This document shows positions 9,440 to 18,476 of a DNA stretch of 64,000 nucleotides, in pieces (the stretch's first letter is position 1; every line of letters starts with the position of its first letter). A program made the translations under genes and the position numbers. Source of the stretch: HLUCCA09 sp039822045. GTDB lineage: Bacteria > Pseudomonadota > Alphaproteobacteria > Rhodobacterales > Rhodobacteraceae. The notes under the pieces are model-generated. The model had not been told where the DNA came from and did not search any database. It saw nothing but the letters and a program-made list of their open reading frames with translations. The stretch covers positions 1 to 64,000 of the forward strand of contig JBCBMY010000011.1 of NCBI GenBank assembly GCA_039822045.1, read 5' to 3'.

Positions 9440-10308
9440 CCCTCCTTGCGCGCATGGCATCCCTACGAGTGTAATGGGGCCGCTCATCCAGACGCCATCG
9501 AACCGGCCGCCACGCTGTCGAAGTTCCAGCCGGATCCGCCGTCCCACAAGCGCAACGCACTAGTCACCAGGCCCGTGCTGCATGATCGGAGACGGGCCCC
9601 GCAGTGCAGCCACGCATGGTTCCCAGTCTATTTGAGCCTCTTTCTTTCCGTTCTGCGCACCGTGGTCCCACTCTCTTTGGCCGGACCACTGTTGGGGCGC
9701 TTCTCTACCAATGTGCCCTGCCGCCAAGCTTCTGATCCTGTTGATTATCTACGTGCACTGACGAACCATAACGTCGCGCCCTCCATGCGTGCTCGGGCGA
9801 AACTCCTGGCCCTCCGACGCCGCCTCAACAAACCGCATCTTTGGCCGCGTCGCGGCCGCACAGATCAGTTCCGCGCCAACGGGATCGGACGTGCCCCACT
9901 TGACATACGGACAACGCACACCGGTGGCATGAGCCGGACTACGCGGCCGAACTTGGTTAGCCGTTGCGTCCATTTGTGGCTCGACGCGCAAGCCTCGGTT
10001 CCGGCCAAGCACGGCCCAAACCGTTCAAAGGATGCCAAGACTTGAGCGCGCACTGCGAACGGCTCGCCGCAACTTCTCCTGCGTCGGTGACATCGTGACC
10101 ATCTAAGGTGGACGTAGCCAAAGCCAGGCCCATGGCCGTAGGGCGCAACAGGTGACTCCTTTCATTCGCAGATCAAGACACCTGCACTCGGGCGTATCGC
10201 AACGCCGGAGGGTAGGAGGCATCCACCCCAGCCGCCTTCCGGCTCCAGAGTGGAACCAGGTGCGCGCTTTGCGTCTTGGCTCGTGCAACTGGCAAGGGCG
10301 GCTGACCT
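9440..10308. other. Long gene-poor region
   Basis: About 870 bases lie between the deacetylase and the minus-strand TIM-barrel gene. A 199-residue plus-strand frame (9446-10045) has no domain-like periodicity or ribosome-binding site and reads as translated intergenic DNA. No tRNA cloverleaf or insertion-sequence end was recognised. Confidence 0.45.
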
Positions 10309-11175
10309 CTAGGTCCCAAAAAGCGCCTTGAATTGGTCGACGCACAGGCGGAAGCCATTCTCGAAATCGCCGTCCCCGTTATGGTAGACGCTTTCGAACG
10401 AGATCACGCCGTCATAGCCATCGCGGCTTAGGGCGTCGGCCATCGGCTTAAACTGCTGCGCCAACTGACCCTCGCCCATCCGGCGCACCTCCAGGGTCGC
10501 GCGCGGCGTGTCGACCTGCACGTCCTTGATATGGATGTGCCCGAGATAGCCGTCGCTTGCCTCCTCGTACCCGTCCGGATAGGCGGTCTCATGGCACCAG
10601 CAGTTGTTCGCCGGGTCCCAGAGGATCTTGAGCGCGTCCTTGGCGTTGAGATCGTCGATCAGTTTGCGGGCGGTGTAGTTCGAGTTCACCATGGTGCCAT
10701 TGCCGGTTTCTACGACCAGCGTGATCCCAGCCTCGCGAGCCAAGTCGACGGCAGGGGCAATCAGGGGTAGAGTGGCCTCCCACGCGCCTTTCGCGACATT
10801 CCACGCCTCCGCCCCGTTTCGCCCCCAGAGAATCTGCTCCTTCTTGGGCGTCATAATCCGAACGAGCGGGCTGCCCACAATATGGGCCATCTCGATGACA
10901 CGCTTCAGGGCGTCCATGTGCCGGATATGCACTTCGTCGCCAGGGCGGTTGGCTGTGGTCATTCCCGCAAAGACGTGGCGGCTCAGGCACGAGACCGGCT
11001 TGCCGCGGTCCCGGAGGAGTGAGTCGATCTCTCGGAGGTCCTCAGGGCTGTGATCGCCGACCTCTGTGTCGCCGACGAATTGCAGCTCGGCCCAGTCGAG
11101 CCCGAACTCATCCATCACGTCGACGGCACGGCGCAGATCCCGGCTGATCCCGTCGCAGATGACGCCCAGCTTCAT
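10309..11175 (-). CDS. Sugar phosphate isomerase/epimerase family protein
   Basis: Xylose-isomerase-like TIM-barrel protein, 288 residues. Metal-site residues expected for the family are visible: Glu in VVETGNG, Asp in LWDPANN, His in HIHIKDV and Glu in ISFESVYH. These enzymes isomerise or epimerise keto-sugars and sugar acids. The ATG overlaps the stop of the upstream hydroxyacid dehydrogenase gene by 4 nt, so the two are translationally coupled. With the TRAP genes upstream it probably helps catabolise an imported polyol or sugar acid. The exact substrate cannot be read from the sequence. Confidence 0.85.
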   Translation of the reverse strand: MKLGVICDGISRDLRRAVDVMDEFGLDWAELQFVGDTEVGDHSPEDLREIDSLLRDRGKPVSCLSRHVFAGMTTANRPGDEVHIRHMDALKRVIEMAHIVGSPLVRIMTPKKEQILWGRNGAEAWNVAKGAWEATLPLIAPAVDLAREAGITLVVETGNGTMVNSNYTARKLIDDLNAKDALKILWDPANNCWCHETAYPDGYEEASDGYLGHIHIKDVQVDTPRATLEVRRMGEGQLAQQFKPMADALSRDGYDGVISFESVYHNGDGDFENGFRLCVDQFKALFGT

Positions 11176-12071
11176 TTCGCGCCCTCCCGGTGAAGCTCGG
11201 CGCCGACGATTTCCTCAATGACGCGAGCGCAAACCCAATTGTCGGCCTCGGGGTACTTCGACCGACCGGCATGGAAGATCTGCATTGCCGCCCCGGCCAT
11301 ATGCATGGGTACGGTCAGTTCCTCAGCCAGGTTCAGGGAAATCGTCAGGTCCTTGTGCATCGTCCCGATGCCGCTGCCCGTATTCTCGAACTCGCGGTCG
11401 ATGATGTGCCCGAGTGCGGTGTTGGTGCAGCCGCAGCCGGCGCCGCTGGTCGAGAACACACGGTAGAGATCGTCACCCTTCACACCCGCCTTGGCCGCCA
11501 GCACGGCCGCTTCGAACGTCGCCGAGAAGATCGACCCGATCAGCGTCTGCAGGCATGCCTTGACGGTCTGGCCCATGCCGGGGTCCTTCCCAACATGGTG
11601 GATCGTGGCAGACACGGCCTCCATCGCCCCGCGGGCGCGGCCGATGACCTCCTCCGGGGCCGAGGCCATCATGGTCAGGGTTCCGCCTTGTGCGCCGCCG
11701 AACCCGCCGGAGACCGGACTGTCGATCAGGGCAACCGCGCCACCCGCCAACGCCGCCCCGATCTCACGCGCCTCGCGCGGCTTGATCGTTGCTGTCAGAA
11801 TGATCACGCCACCCTCGGGCATGGCGGCGGCAAGCCCTTCTGGCCCAAGGATCACCGATTTGGCCTGATCTCCGTTCATCACCATGACAAAGGCGACGTC
11901 GGCGTCTTGTCCGGCCCGTGCGATGCTGTCTGACGGCTCGCCGCCCATCTCCTTGAACGCGGCCATTCTGGTCGGACTGAGGTCGAACCCGGCAACGTCG
12001 AACCCCGCTTGGATCAGGTTCTTGGCAAGGCCCGAGCCCATATCGCCAAGACCAATCACACATACGCGCAT
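11172..12071 (-). CDS. NAD(P)-binding beta-hydroxyacid dehydrogenase
   Basis: Member of the 3-hydroxyisobutyrate/tartronate-semialdehyde/L-threonate dehydrogenase family, 299 residues. It has the Rossmann motif GLGDMGSGLAKNL (residues 7-19), the substrate loop DSPVSGGFGGAQGGTLTM (117-134) and the catalytic Lys171 in MGQTVKACLQ. An HKDL motif precedes the C-terminal helices. It likely oxidises a 2- or 3-hydroxy acid imported by the adjacent TRAP system. Pairing with a TIM-barrel isomerase resembles L-threonate-type pathways, but no kinase or aldolase partner is present, so the substrate is open. Confidence 0.88.
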   Translation of the reverse strand: MRVCVIGLGDMGSGLAKNLIQAGFDVAGFDLSPTRMAAFKEMGGEPSDSIARAGQDADVAFVMVMNGDQAKSVILGPEGLAAAMPEGGVIILTATIKPREAREIGAALAGGAVALIDSPVSGGFGGAQGGTLTMMASAPEEVIGRARGAMEAVSATIHHVGKDPGMGQTVKACLQTLIGSIFSATFEAAVLAAKAGVKGDDLYRVFSTSGAGCGCTNTALGHIIDREFENTGSGIGTMHKDLTISLNLAEELTVPMHMAGAAMQIFHAGRSKYPEADNWVCARVIEEIVGAELHREGAK

Positions 12072-12195
12072 GAGGCACCTCTTTCCTTCGTTGTGCGAGC
12101 AGTGCCCACGTTCGAGTTAAGGAGATTTCAGCCGCCGCAGGACGCGGTGACGGGCAGGTCCGAAAGACACTCCGATGCCCACTTCAAACGTCATG

Positions 12196-13476
12196 TCACG
12201 GTCCCATCACCGCGTTCGGTATCCACATCACCAGGTCGGGGAACACGCAGATAAGGGCCAGAACGCCGACATTGCCCAACAGGAACGGGGCCGCGCCGAG
12301 AAAGATCGTCCCGATCGGCAGACGGCAGATCGCGGCGCACACGTTCAGACAATTTCCCACCGGGGGCGTGCAGGCCCCAACCGCAAGACCCGACACCATG
12401 ATGACCCCGAAATGCACGCCCGAAATCCCAAACTCTTCGGCGACGGGCAGCAGGACAGGCGTGAGCAACAGGATGGCTGGGCTGACATCGATGAAGGTGC
12501 CGGCCAACAGGATCAGAAGCGCGGTCAGGAGCAAGAAGGCCGTTGCGTTGAGCCCCAGGCCGCTGATGAGATCGGCCAGTCTGTCGGGCACGCGCTCAAG
12601 TGCGAGCACCGTAATGAAGACCTGGCTGAACGCGATGATCATCATGATCTTGGCTGACATGATGATCGCGGTGCGCATCGCCCCAGGCAAATCGCGGAAC
12701 ACGGTTAGCCCGACGATGAAGAAACCGATGATCAGGCCATAAACCGCAGCGGCCCCCGCCGTCTCGGTCGGGGTGACAAAGCCGAACACGACCGACCCCA
12801 CGATCAGCACAGGCATCAGCGCCACGGCAGCCGACCGGCGGAACTGGCGCAAACCCTCCTCCAGCGTGAAGGGGACATTCTCTGTTGGAAACCCGCGGGC
12901 CGAGGCGATGCGCCAGACAATCACGAGCTGGAACAGGCCGACCATCAGCCCCGGAATGATCCCGCCAAGAAACAACCGGCCGATCGATTCCTCGGCGGCG
13001 ATCGCATAGATGATCATCGGCACCGATGGCGGGATGATCATGCCCATGGTCGATGAGGCGACCGTGATGCCCGCAGCAAAGCTCTTTGGATAGCCGCGCC
13101 GCTCCATCTCGGGGATCAGGATCGAGCCGATCGACGCGGTGTCTGAGGCTGATGAGCCCGAGATTCCGCCAAAGATCATCGAGCCCACAACGTTGACCAG
13201 CCCCAGCCCGCCCTTCAGCCGGCCGACGAAGAACATCGACAGGTCCAGCAGTCTGCGGGTGATCCCGCCCGAGTTCATCACCAGCCCCATCAGGATGAAG
13301 AACGGCAGCGACACGAGCGCGTAGTTGTTTATGCCCGCGAAGAAACGCTGGATCACGAAGCCGGTCCCGAAGGGCGCTTCGAGCAGGAAGTAGGCAAGGC
13401 TCGCCAGACCAAGCGAATAGGCAATCGGCACGCCAATGATCAGAAGAACGAAGAGGGAGCCGAAGAGGATAAGCAC
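12196..13476 (-). CDS. TRAP transporter large permease (DctM type)
   Basis: The 426-residue, 12-TM permease of the second TRAP system. Family motifs include GVPIAYSLGLASLAYF, GGISGSSASDTASIGSILIPEM, ASSTMGMIIPPSVPMI and GACTPPVGNCLNV. It starts with GTG directly after the dctQ stop codon. The gene is followed by the hydroxyacid dehydrogenase and isomerase genes in the same direction, after about 125 nt. Confidence 0.93.
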   Translation of the reverse strand: MLILFGSLFVLLIIGVPIAYSLGLASLAYFLLEAPFGTGFVIQRFFAGINNYALVSLPFFILMGLVMNSGGITRRLLDLSMFFVGRLKGGLGLVNVVGSMIFGGISGSSASDTASIGSILIPEMERRGYPKSFAAGITVASSTMGMIIPPSVPMIIYAIAAEESIGRLFLGGIIPGLMVGLFQLVIVWRIASARGFPTENVPFTLEEGLRQFRRSAAVALMPVLIVGSVVFGFVTPTETAGAAAVYGLIIGFFIVGLTVFRDLPGAMRTAIIMSAKIMMIIAFSQVFITVLALERVPDRLADLISGLGLNATAFLLLTALLILLAGTFIDVSPAILLLTPVLLPVAEEFGISGVHFGVIMVSGLAVGACTPPVGNCLNVCAAICRLPIGTIFLGAAPFLLGNVGVLALICVFPDLVMWIPNAVMGP

Positions 13477-13477
13477 C

Positions 13478-13981
13478 TTAATCCTCGGGCATCCAGAGGC
13501 GGTCGATACTTTCCTCGCCGCTCAGCGCCAGCACGATCTTCGCAAAGCAATAGAAGATTGCCAGACCGCAGGCGATTGGCACCACCACGAAGACATAGGC
13601 CTGGCGCATGCCAAACGGCTGCCAGATATTGCCGCCCGGCCCGGCGATCCAGTCGAACGACAGATAGACGAGCGCGGCATTGATCACCGCGATCAGCACA
13701 AGGCCGATGATGTAGAAGGCCATCGTAAGCTGACGGGGAAGCGCCTCGATGAAAAAGGTGATCGCAATATGCTCGCGCTTGCTGATCGCCACGGCCCCGC
13801 CCAGCGCGCTGGTCGTCAGGAATGCGATCTTCACCAACTCGTCGACGCCAAAGATCGACTGGTCGAAGGGCCGCAGCAGAACCTTGGCACAAACGATCAC
13901 AAGGAAGATCGCGAAAAGGATCACCATGACGGTCTCGACGAAAAAAGTCAGCCAGGCGTCGAGCGCCGCGATCGTCTTCAT
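13478..13981 (-). CDS. TRAP transporter small permease (DctQ type)
   Basis: Small 4-TM subunit of the second TRAP system, 167 residues. Hydrophobic segments lie near 12-34, 50-66, 85-108 and 125-148, with the charged KREH turn after TM2. It is directly upstream of the large permease gene with essentially no spacer, and downstream of the binding-protein gene across a hairpin. Confidence 0.87.
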   Translation of the reverse strand: MKTIAALDAWLTFFVETVMVILFAIFLVIVCAKVLLRPFDQSIFGVDELVKIAFLTTSALGGAVAISKREHIAITFFIEALPRQLTMAFYIIGLVLIAVINAALVYLSFDWIAGPGGNIWQPFGMRQAYVFVVVPIACGLAIFYCFAKIVLALSGEESIDRLWMPED

Positions 13982-14003
13982 GGCCAGGGCCCAACGGTTA
14001 GGG

Positions 14004-14039
14004 GAACGCGCGAGGCTCGACCGGCGGCCCCGCGCGTTC
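14004..14039 (-). terminator. Hairpin between dctP and dctQ of the second TRAP operon
   Basis: GAACGCGCG at 14004-14012 pairs perfectly with CGCGCGTTC at 14031-14039 across an 18-nt loop. It occupies the 70-nt gap between the binding-protein and small-permease genes, the same place as the hairpin in the first TRAP operon. Likely an attenuator or mRNA-stability element. Confidence 0.45.
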
Positions 14040-14052
14040 GGGGAGGATCATA

Positions 14053-15048
14053 TCAGCTGCAGGATTGCGCGGCAGCGCGCGCGGCGTCCACGTCGTCCGA
14101 CGTGAAATGGCCGGCATCGATCATCTGCTGATAGACCGGCTGCACCTTTTCCTGGAATTCCGCCAGCGCCTCGGGCGTCAGCGTGTTGATCTCCATATGC
14201 TCGGCAAGGTCACCGATGACCGACGCTTCCGCTTCGCGGTAGAGCTGGTCGGACATCGTGAGAGCCTCGACGGCAACCTCATCGAACACTTGCTGAAGGT
14301 CCTCAGGCAGGCCGTCGTACCATGCCTTGTTCACGATCAACGGGTCGGGGCCGGTCATGTGGTTCGTCAGCGAGAGATAGTCCTGAACCTCGTGAATGTT
14401 GAAGTCCCAGATGTTCTGGGGCGGGTTGTGCTGGCCGTCGATCACGCCCTGCTGAAACGCCTGATAGGCGTCGGAGAACGGCATTGCGACCGGAACCGAG
14501 CCAAGGGCCGTGCCGGTGGCAATCATCAGGTCGGATTGCGGCTCACGGATCTGCAAACCTTCCAGGTCCGAAACCTGGGTGATGGGGCGCGCATTGGTGG
14601 TGTAGGCTCGAAAGCCCTGGCTGATGCCGGTCGCCGGAATGTGATAGCCCTTCTCGGCGGCGCGCATCTGAATACCGTCGGTAAATTCCGATGCGACGAG
14701 GCATTCCATCTCGTCCCAGCCAGCCACCAGGAACGGAAGCTGATAGATGTTGAATGCCCCTGATGCGTCGGCGAAAAAGCCGCCCCGGGTGCCCTGCAAC
14801 AGGCCCGACGTGACCTGATCCATCATCTCGCGTTCATTGCCCAGCGTGCCGCCGAAGAAGTTCTCGACCTCGATACGGCCCCCAGATCTCTCCTCAAGCT
14901 GTTCTTCGAAGAACACCATGGATTGCGAGCGGATGGCGGTTTCCGGCTGTGCATTCCCGTAGCGGAACGTGAAGTCCTGCGCCACGGCAGCGGACGCAAA
15001 CAGCGCGATGCCGGCGGCGCTTGCCGACAGCAACTTGGTGTACGACAT
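14053..15048 (-). CDS. TRAP transporter substrate-binding protein (DctP family)
   Basis: Periplasmic receptor, 331 residues, with a Sec signal peptide ending AAVAQ (residues 1-23). Family features are FGGTLGNEREMMDQV, a conserved Arg in LQIREPQSD and FQQGVIDGQHNPP, as in DctP receptors for C4 acids and sugar acids. It is the first gene of an operon that continues with dctQ, dctM, a hydroxyacid dehydrogenase and an isomerase. A LacI-type regulator gene diverges from it. The ligand is probably a sugar acid or similar hydroxy acid; this is inferred from the neighbours. Confidence 0.9.
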   Translation of the reverse strand: MSYTKLLSASAAGIALFASAAVAQDFTFRYGNAQPETAIRSQSMVFFEEQLEERSGGRIEVENFFGGTLGNEREMMDQVTSGLLQGTRGGFFADASGAFNIYQLPFLVAGWDEMECLVASEFTDGIQMRAAEKGYHIPATGISQGFRAYTTNARPITQVSDLEGLQIREPQSDLMIATGTALGSVPVAMPFSDAYQAFQQGVIDGQHNPPQNIWDFNIHEVQDYLSLTNHMTGPDPLIVNKAWYDGLPEDLQQVFDEVAVEALTMSDQLYREAEASVIGDLAEHMEINTLTPEALAEFQEKVQPVYQQMIDAGHFTSDDVDAARAAAQSCS

Positions 15049-15150
15049 GTCTTCCTCCCTAGGCCCTTAAGGGCTCCTCGTGCCGCCTAATGTGCGAGCC
15101 GGGCCGCATGGGGCAAACAGAAAAGCCATCGGACCTGTCTATTGATGCTC

Positions 15151-15191
15151 TTTGATGTATGTTACGAGTCTGAGCACATTGGTTTGATGTA
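15151..15191. promoter_or_regulatory. Possible regulator-binding repeats in divergent promoter
   Basis: The nonamer TTTGATGTA occurs at 15151-15159 and again at 15183-15191, 32 nt apart, in the gap between the TRAP operon and the divergent LacI-type gene. A third partial copy (TTGATG) is at 15142-15147. The spacing of about three helical turns suits an operator pair. Confidence 0.35.
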
Positions 15192-15193
15192 AA

Positions 15194-16246
15194 ATGATGG
15201 ATCACTCTGGCACTGGCGCCCCCGGTCAAATCAAACGGCGGGCCACCGTCGCCCAAATCGCAAAGCTGGCCGGCGTGGGCGTCGCCACGGTGGACCGGGT
15301 CCTGCACAATCGCTCGCATGTCGGCTCCGAAACCCGCCAGCGCGTGCTCCAGGCCAAAGAGGCGATCGAGTCGGGCGCGGTCCCAAGGCAACGCACGCGC
15401 CCGTGGCGATTGCGGGTTCTGCTTCCCGAGGATGCCGGACCATCGACCGAGTTCCTCGGCCGGTGTTTTCTGGAGTTCGGCACACGCGGAACGGCGACGG
15501 TCGAGTGTGTCTATACCAAGAAGATGGAGCCAGGCATTCTGGCCCGCAAGCTCCTGGCCACGGCCGGCCATGGCATCGATGCCGTGGCCTTTCAGGCGCT
15601 TGACGATCCGCGCGTCCACAATGCCGTGCGCGAGTTGGAACGGCTGAGGGTTCCGGTGCTGACATTGCTGTCTCAGATCGAGAACCCGTCGCTGATCGGG
15701 TTCATCGGCCTGGACAACCGCGCTGCAGGGCGCACGGGCGGCTACCTCATGGGGCGGCTTACCCGACAGCCCGGCGCCGCCGTCGTGGTGACCTCGGGCC
15801 AGCTCTACCGCAGCCACGAAGACCGCGAGATGGGCTTTCGCCTAGCCTTGCGCACCGAATTCCCGCACATCCGCGAGATTGTCACGTGCACCGCCCATGA
15901 CGATGCCGAGGGAAACTACCAAGAAATCCGCAGGCTACTGGAGGCGCGCGACGATATCGTCGGCATCTACAATGTCGGCGGCGGCAATCTTGGCATCGCC
16001 CGCGCGTTGGGTGAGACCGGGCGCGCCGATGACATCGTCTTCATTTGCCACAATCTGACCTCCCGGACGCAGGGCTTTCTGATGGACGGAACCATAGACA
16101 TCGTCCTGCACGTCAACATGCGGCTCGTTGCCGAAGAGGTGGTCGAGGCGCTCTGCGCGCATCTCGAGCACCGGCCGTTCAAACCACGGGCCTTGCTCAC
16201 CGGGGTCATCACGCGCGAGAACATCACCGGCGCGACCTTTGGCTAA
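15194..16246 (+). CDS. LacI-family transcriptional regulator
   Basis: 350 residues. The LacI helix-turn-helix spans about residues 17-38 (TVAQIAKLAGVGVATVDRVL), and a periplasmic-binding-protein-like ligand domain follows, including GFIGLDNRAAGRTGGYLMGRL. It probably senses a sugar or sugar acid and controls the divergent TRAP-dehydrogenase-isomerase operon. No clear ribosome-binding site precedes the ATG, so the start is tentative. Its 3' end overlaps by 4 nt the 3' end of another LacI-type gene on the opposite strand. Confidence 0.9.
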   Translation: MMDHSGTGAPGQIKRRATVAQIAKLAGVGVATVDRVLHNRSHVGSETRQRVLQAKEAIESGAVPRQRTRPWRLRVLLPEDAGPSTEFLGRCFLEFGTRGTATVECVYTKKMEPGILARKLLATAGHGIDAVAFQALDDPRVHNAVRELERLRVPVLTLLSQIENPSLIGFIGLDNRAAGRTGGYLMGRLTRQPGAAVVVTSGQLYRSHEDREMGFRLALRTEFPHIREIVTCTAHDDAEGNYQEIRRLLEARDDIVGIYNVGGGNLGIARALGETGRADDIVFICHNLTSRTQGFLMDGTIDIVLHVNMRLVAEEVVEALCAHLEHRPFKPRALLTGVITRENITGATFG

Positions 16247-17277
16247 AGGCTCTCCACCGTCAGCAATTCGAACCGTTCGGGGCCCGGCGCAGGCCCGGCC
16301 TCGCCGGTGCGCACCGCATCCGCCATGCACGTCACAAGGGTCGTGGCGATCGCGTCGAAGCTGGCCGAGATCACCAGATCCGCCGTGCCCGCCCGCAAAG
16401 CCGCCTCACTATGGGGCGTCCGCGCGTGGCAGATATAGGTGATCCGATCCGCCCGACCCGATTCCTCAAGCGCGCGCGCCACACCCCCGACGCCGCCACC
16501 TGAGTGGTAAAGGCCCGCCATACCGTCACACTGATCGAGAAGCTCCTGGGCCGCGCCATACGCCACCGCTTCGTCGTCGAGATAGACCATCGTGTCGCGC
16601 ACCGGCCGGTCCGGCGCATACTCGGCAAAGGCGGCGCGAAAGCCTCGCTCGTTGGCCTCTTGTCCGAGATAGCGGTGCGAGCCCAGCAGAACCCCGATCT
16701 CACCCTCGGCCGGAGCCAGTCGCGCCATCGCCCATCCCGCCGTCCGGCCCGCCGCGACGCCATCGATGCCAGCATATCCCGCGATCTCTGGCGCGCTGAG
16801 CGGGCTGAGCAAGGCATAGACCGGAACGCCTCGCGCCGCGCAGGCGGCAACCGCTGCCGAGACTGCAGGATGATCCACGGAAACGACCCCGAGCGCATCC
16901 ACCTCTGCGCCAAGGCGCCCGATCTCCTCGGCAAGACCCACTGCGGACAGGCTGCCCACGAAGGAAAAGACCGGCTCAGCGCGGACAGTGCGGCAGGCCG
17001 ATGCCGCGGTGCGCAAGGCCGCCGCGAGCCTCCGATAGACCCACTTGCCCTCTTTCTGGAGCAGGAACCCCATTCTGCAGGCCGGCGCGCGTTCCGCCAG
17101 CCGGTGTCGCAGCATCGCCTTACCATGATAGCCCACCGTCTCCGCAGCCGCGACGACCCGTGCGGCGGTCCCCGGGGCCACCGGTGCACGCGCATTCAGG
17201 ACGCGATCGACGGTCGCGACGCCAACCCCGGCCCGGTCGGCGACATCCTGCATCGTGACCCGTCGCTTGCCTGACAC
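16243..17277 (-). CDS. LacI-family transcriptional regulator
   Basis: About 345 residues from a GTG at 17277 (VSGKRRVTMQDV), which gives the usual short arm before the helix-turn-helix (TMQDVADRAGVGVATVDRVL). A ligand domain follows, including GYAGIDGVAAGRTAGWAMARL. Convergent with the previous LacI-type regulator and clearly paralogous to it. It diverges from the MocD-like oxygenase gene, and a perfect TGATAG-AAA-CTATCA palindrome lies between them, so it most likely controls that operon and itself. Confidence 0.88.
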   Translation of the reverse strand: MSGKRRVTMQDVADRAGVGVATVDRVLNARAPVAPGTAARVVAAAETVGYHGKAMLRHRLAERAPACRMGFLLQKEGKWVYRRLAAALRTAASACRTVRAEPVFSFVGSLSAVGLAEEIGRLGAEVDALGVVSVDHPAVSAAVAACAARGVPVYALLSPLSAPEIAGYAGIDGVAAGRTAGWAMARLAPAEGEIGVLLGSHRYLGQEANERGFRAAFAEYAPDRPVRDTMVYLDDEAVAYGAAQELLDQCDGMAGLYHSGGGVGGVARALEESGRADRITYICHARTPHSEAALRAGTADLVISASFDAIATTLVTCMADAVRTGEAGPAPGPERFELLTVESL

Positions 17278-17287
17278 GTCATGATTC

Positions 17288-17336
17288 CTATCAGCGCGCT
17301 GCACCGCGATGGTGATAGCTATGATAGAAACTATCA
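17288..17336. promoter_or_regulatory. LacI-type operator cluster TGATAG/CTATCA
   Basis: A perfect inverted repeat TGATAG-AAA-CTATCA lies at 17322-17336. Extra half sites are TGATAG at 17313-17318 and CTATCA at 17288-17293. The cluster sits between the divergent regulator (start 17277) and oxygenase (start 17400) genes, where a local repressor would act on both promoters. Confidence 0.6.
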
Positions 17337-17399
17337 AGGCCTGCATTGACCGGGGCCCACGGCGCCTGCCTTTGTGCTCAAAAACTAAGGGAGGACGCG

Positions 17400-18470
17400 A
17401 TGACGCAAACCAGCCGTGCCCGCGACTACAGCCTTACGGGCGAGAACTCCGCCAATGGGTTCGCGCTGTCCGACTGGTATGCCACCCAGATCCCGCGCAA
17501 GAGGCTGAAGGAACTCATGCGCCGCTCCGACCGGCCGGGCCTCATCAACTACGGCATCTGGCTGGGCTGCGTCTTCTTCTTCGGCGGTGTGTTGATCGCG
17601 ACCTGGGGCACGTGGTGGGCGGTGCCGGTCGCGGTGATCTATGGCGTCTTCTACGGCTCCGGCGCCGACAGCCGGTGGCACGAAACCGGTCATGGCACCG
17701 TCTTCAAAACGCGATGGCTCAACAACGCCTTCTACCAGCTGACGGCCTTCATGTCGCTGAGGAACCCCAACCTTTGGCGCTGGAGTCATACCCGGCACCA
17801 CACCGAAACGGTGGTCGTCGGACGCGACCCCGAGATCGCCTTCCCCCGCCCGCCCAGCCTTTGGCAATGGGCGCTGAACCTCCTCTACGTCCCGGCCCTT
17901 CTCAATGAGCTGGGCAAGATGGTGCGGCTGTCCCTAGGTCAGCTGACGGAGGCGGAGAAGACGTTCCTTCCCGAAGCCGAATGGTCAAAGACGTTTCTGG
18001 CCTCACGGGTCCAACTGGCCATCCTGATCGGCGTCGCGCTTCTGTCGCTGACTCTGCAAAGCATCCTGCCGCTGATGTTGATCGGACTGCCCTCGTTCTA
18101 CGGCTCGTGGCTCCATCACGTGCTGGCCACCACCCAGCATGCAGGGCTGGCCGAGGACATCCCAGATCACCGGCTGAACTCGCGCACCGTCTATCTCAAC
18201 CCGTTCTTTCGGTTCATCTACTCGAACATGAACTATCATGTGGAACATCACATGTACCCGATGGTGCCGTTCTACGCCCTTCCTGCCCTGCACCGAGAGA
18301 TCAAGACCGACTGCCCGCCGGCCTATCCCTCGCTCTGGGCGGCCTACCGCGAGATGATCCCGGCCGTCGTGCGCCAGCAGAGCGACGTCAACCACTACAT
18401 CAAGCGCGCGTTGCCCCACGGGGCCGGGGCAACGCCCGACTACCAGCGCCCTGCCATCGCTGCGGAGTAG
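17400..18470 (+). CDS. MocD-like membrane di-iron oxygenase (fatty acid desaturase fold)
   Basis: 356-residue integral-membrane di-iron enzyme. The three histidine boxes are HETGH (residues 94-98), HTRHH (130-134) and HVEHH near 280, with hydrophobic segments before and between them. The start at 17400 follows a GGGAGG site. The adjacent Rieske ferredoxin and LacI-type regulator match the MocD/MocE oxygenase pair known from rhizopine catabolism better than a lipid desaturase. It could hydroxylate or O-demethylate a polyol-like compound, or an alkyl chain. Both readings are possible; the oxygenase reading rests on context. Confidence 0.82.
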   Translation: MTQTSRARDYSLTGENSANGFALSDWYATQIPRKRLKELMRRSDRPGLINYGIWLGCVFFFGGVLIATWGTWWAVPVAVIYGVFYGSGADSRWHETGHGTVFKTRWLNNAFYQLTAFMSLRNPNLWRWSHTRHHTETVVVGRDPEIAFPRPPSLWQWALNLLYVPALLNELGKMVRLSLGQLTEAEKTFLPEAEWSKTFLASRVQLAILIGVALLSLTLQSILPLMLIGLPSFYGSWLHHVLATTQHAGLAEDIPDHRLNSRTVYLNPFFRFIYSNMNYHVEHHMYPMVPFYALPALHREIKTDCPPAYPSLWAAYREMIPAVVRQQSDVNHYIKRALPHGAGATPDYQRPAIAAE

Positions 18471-18476
18471 GTGCCG

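Noticed and set aside
9446..10045. 199-residue plus-strand frame in the long intergenic region
   Set aside because: No start signal, no hydrophobic or repeat periodicity, and abundant Arg/Pro as in translated non-coding DNA.
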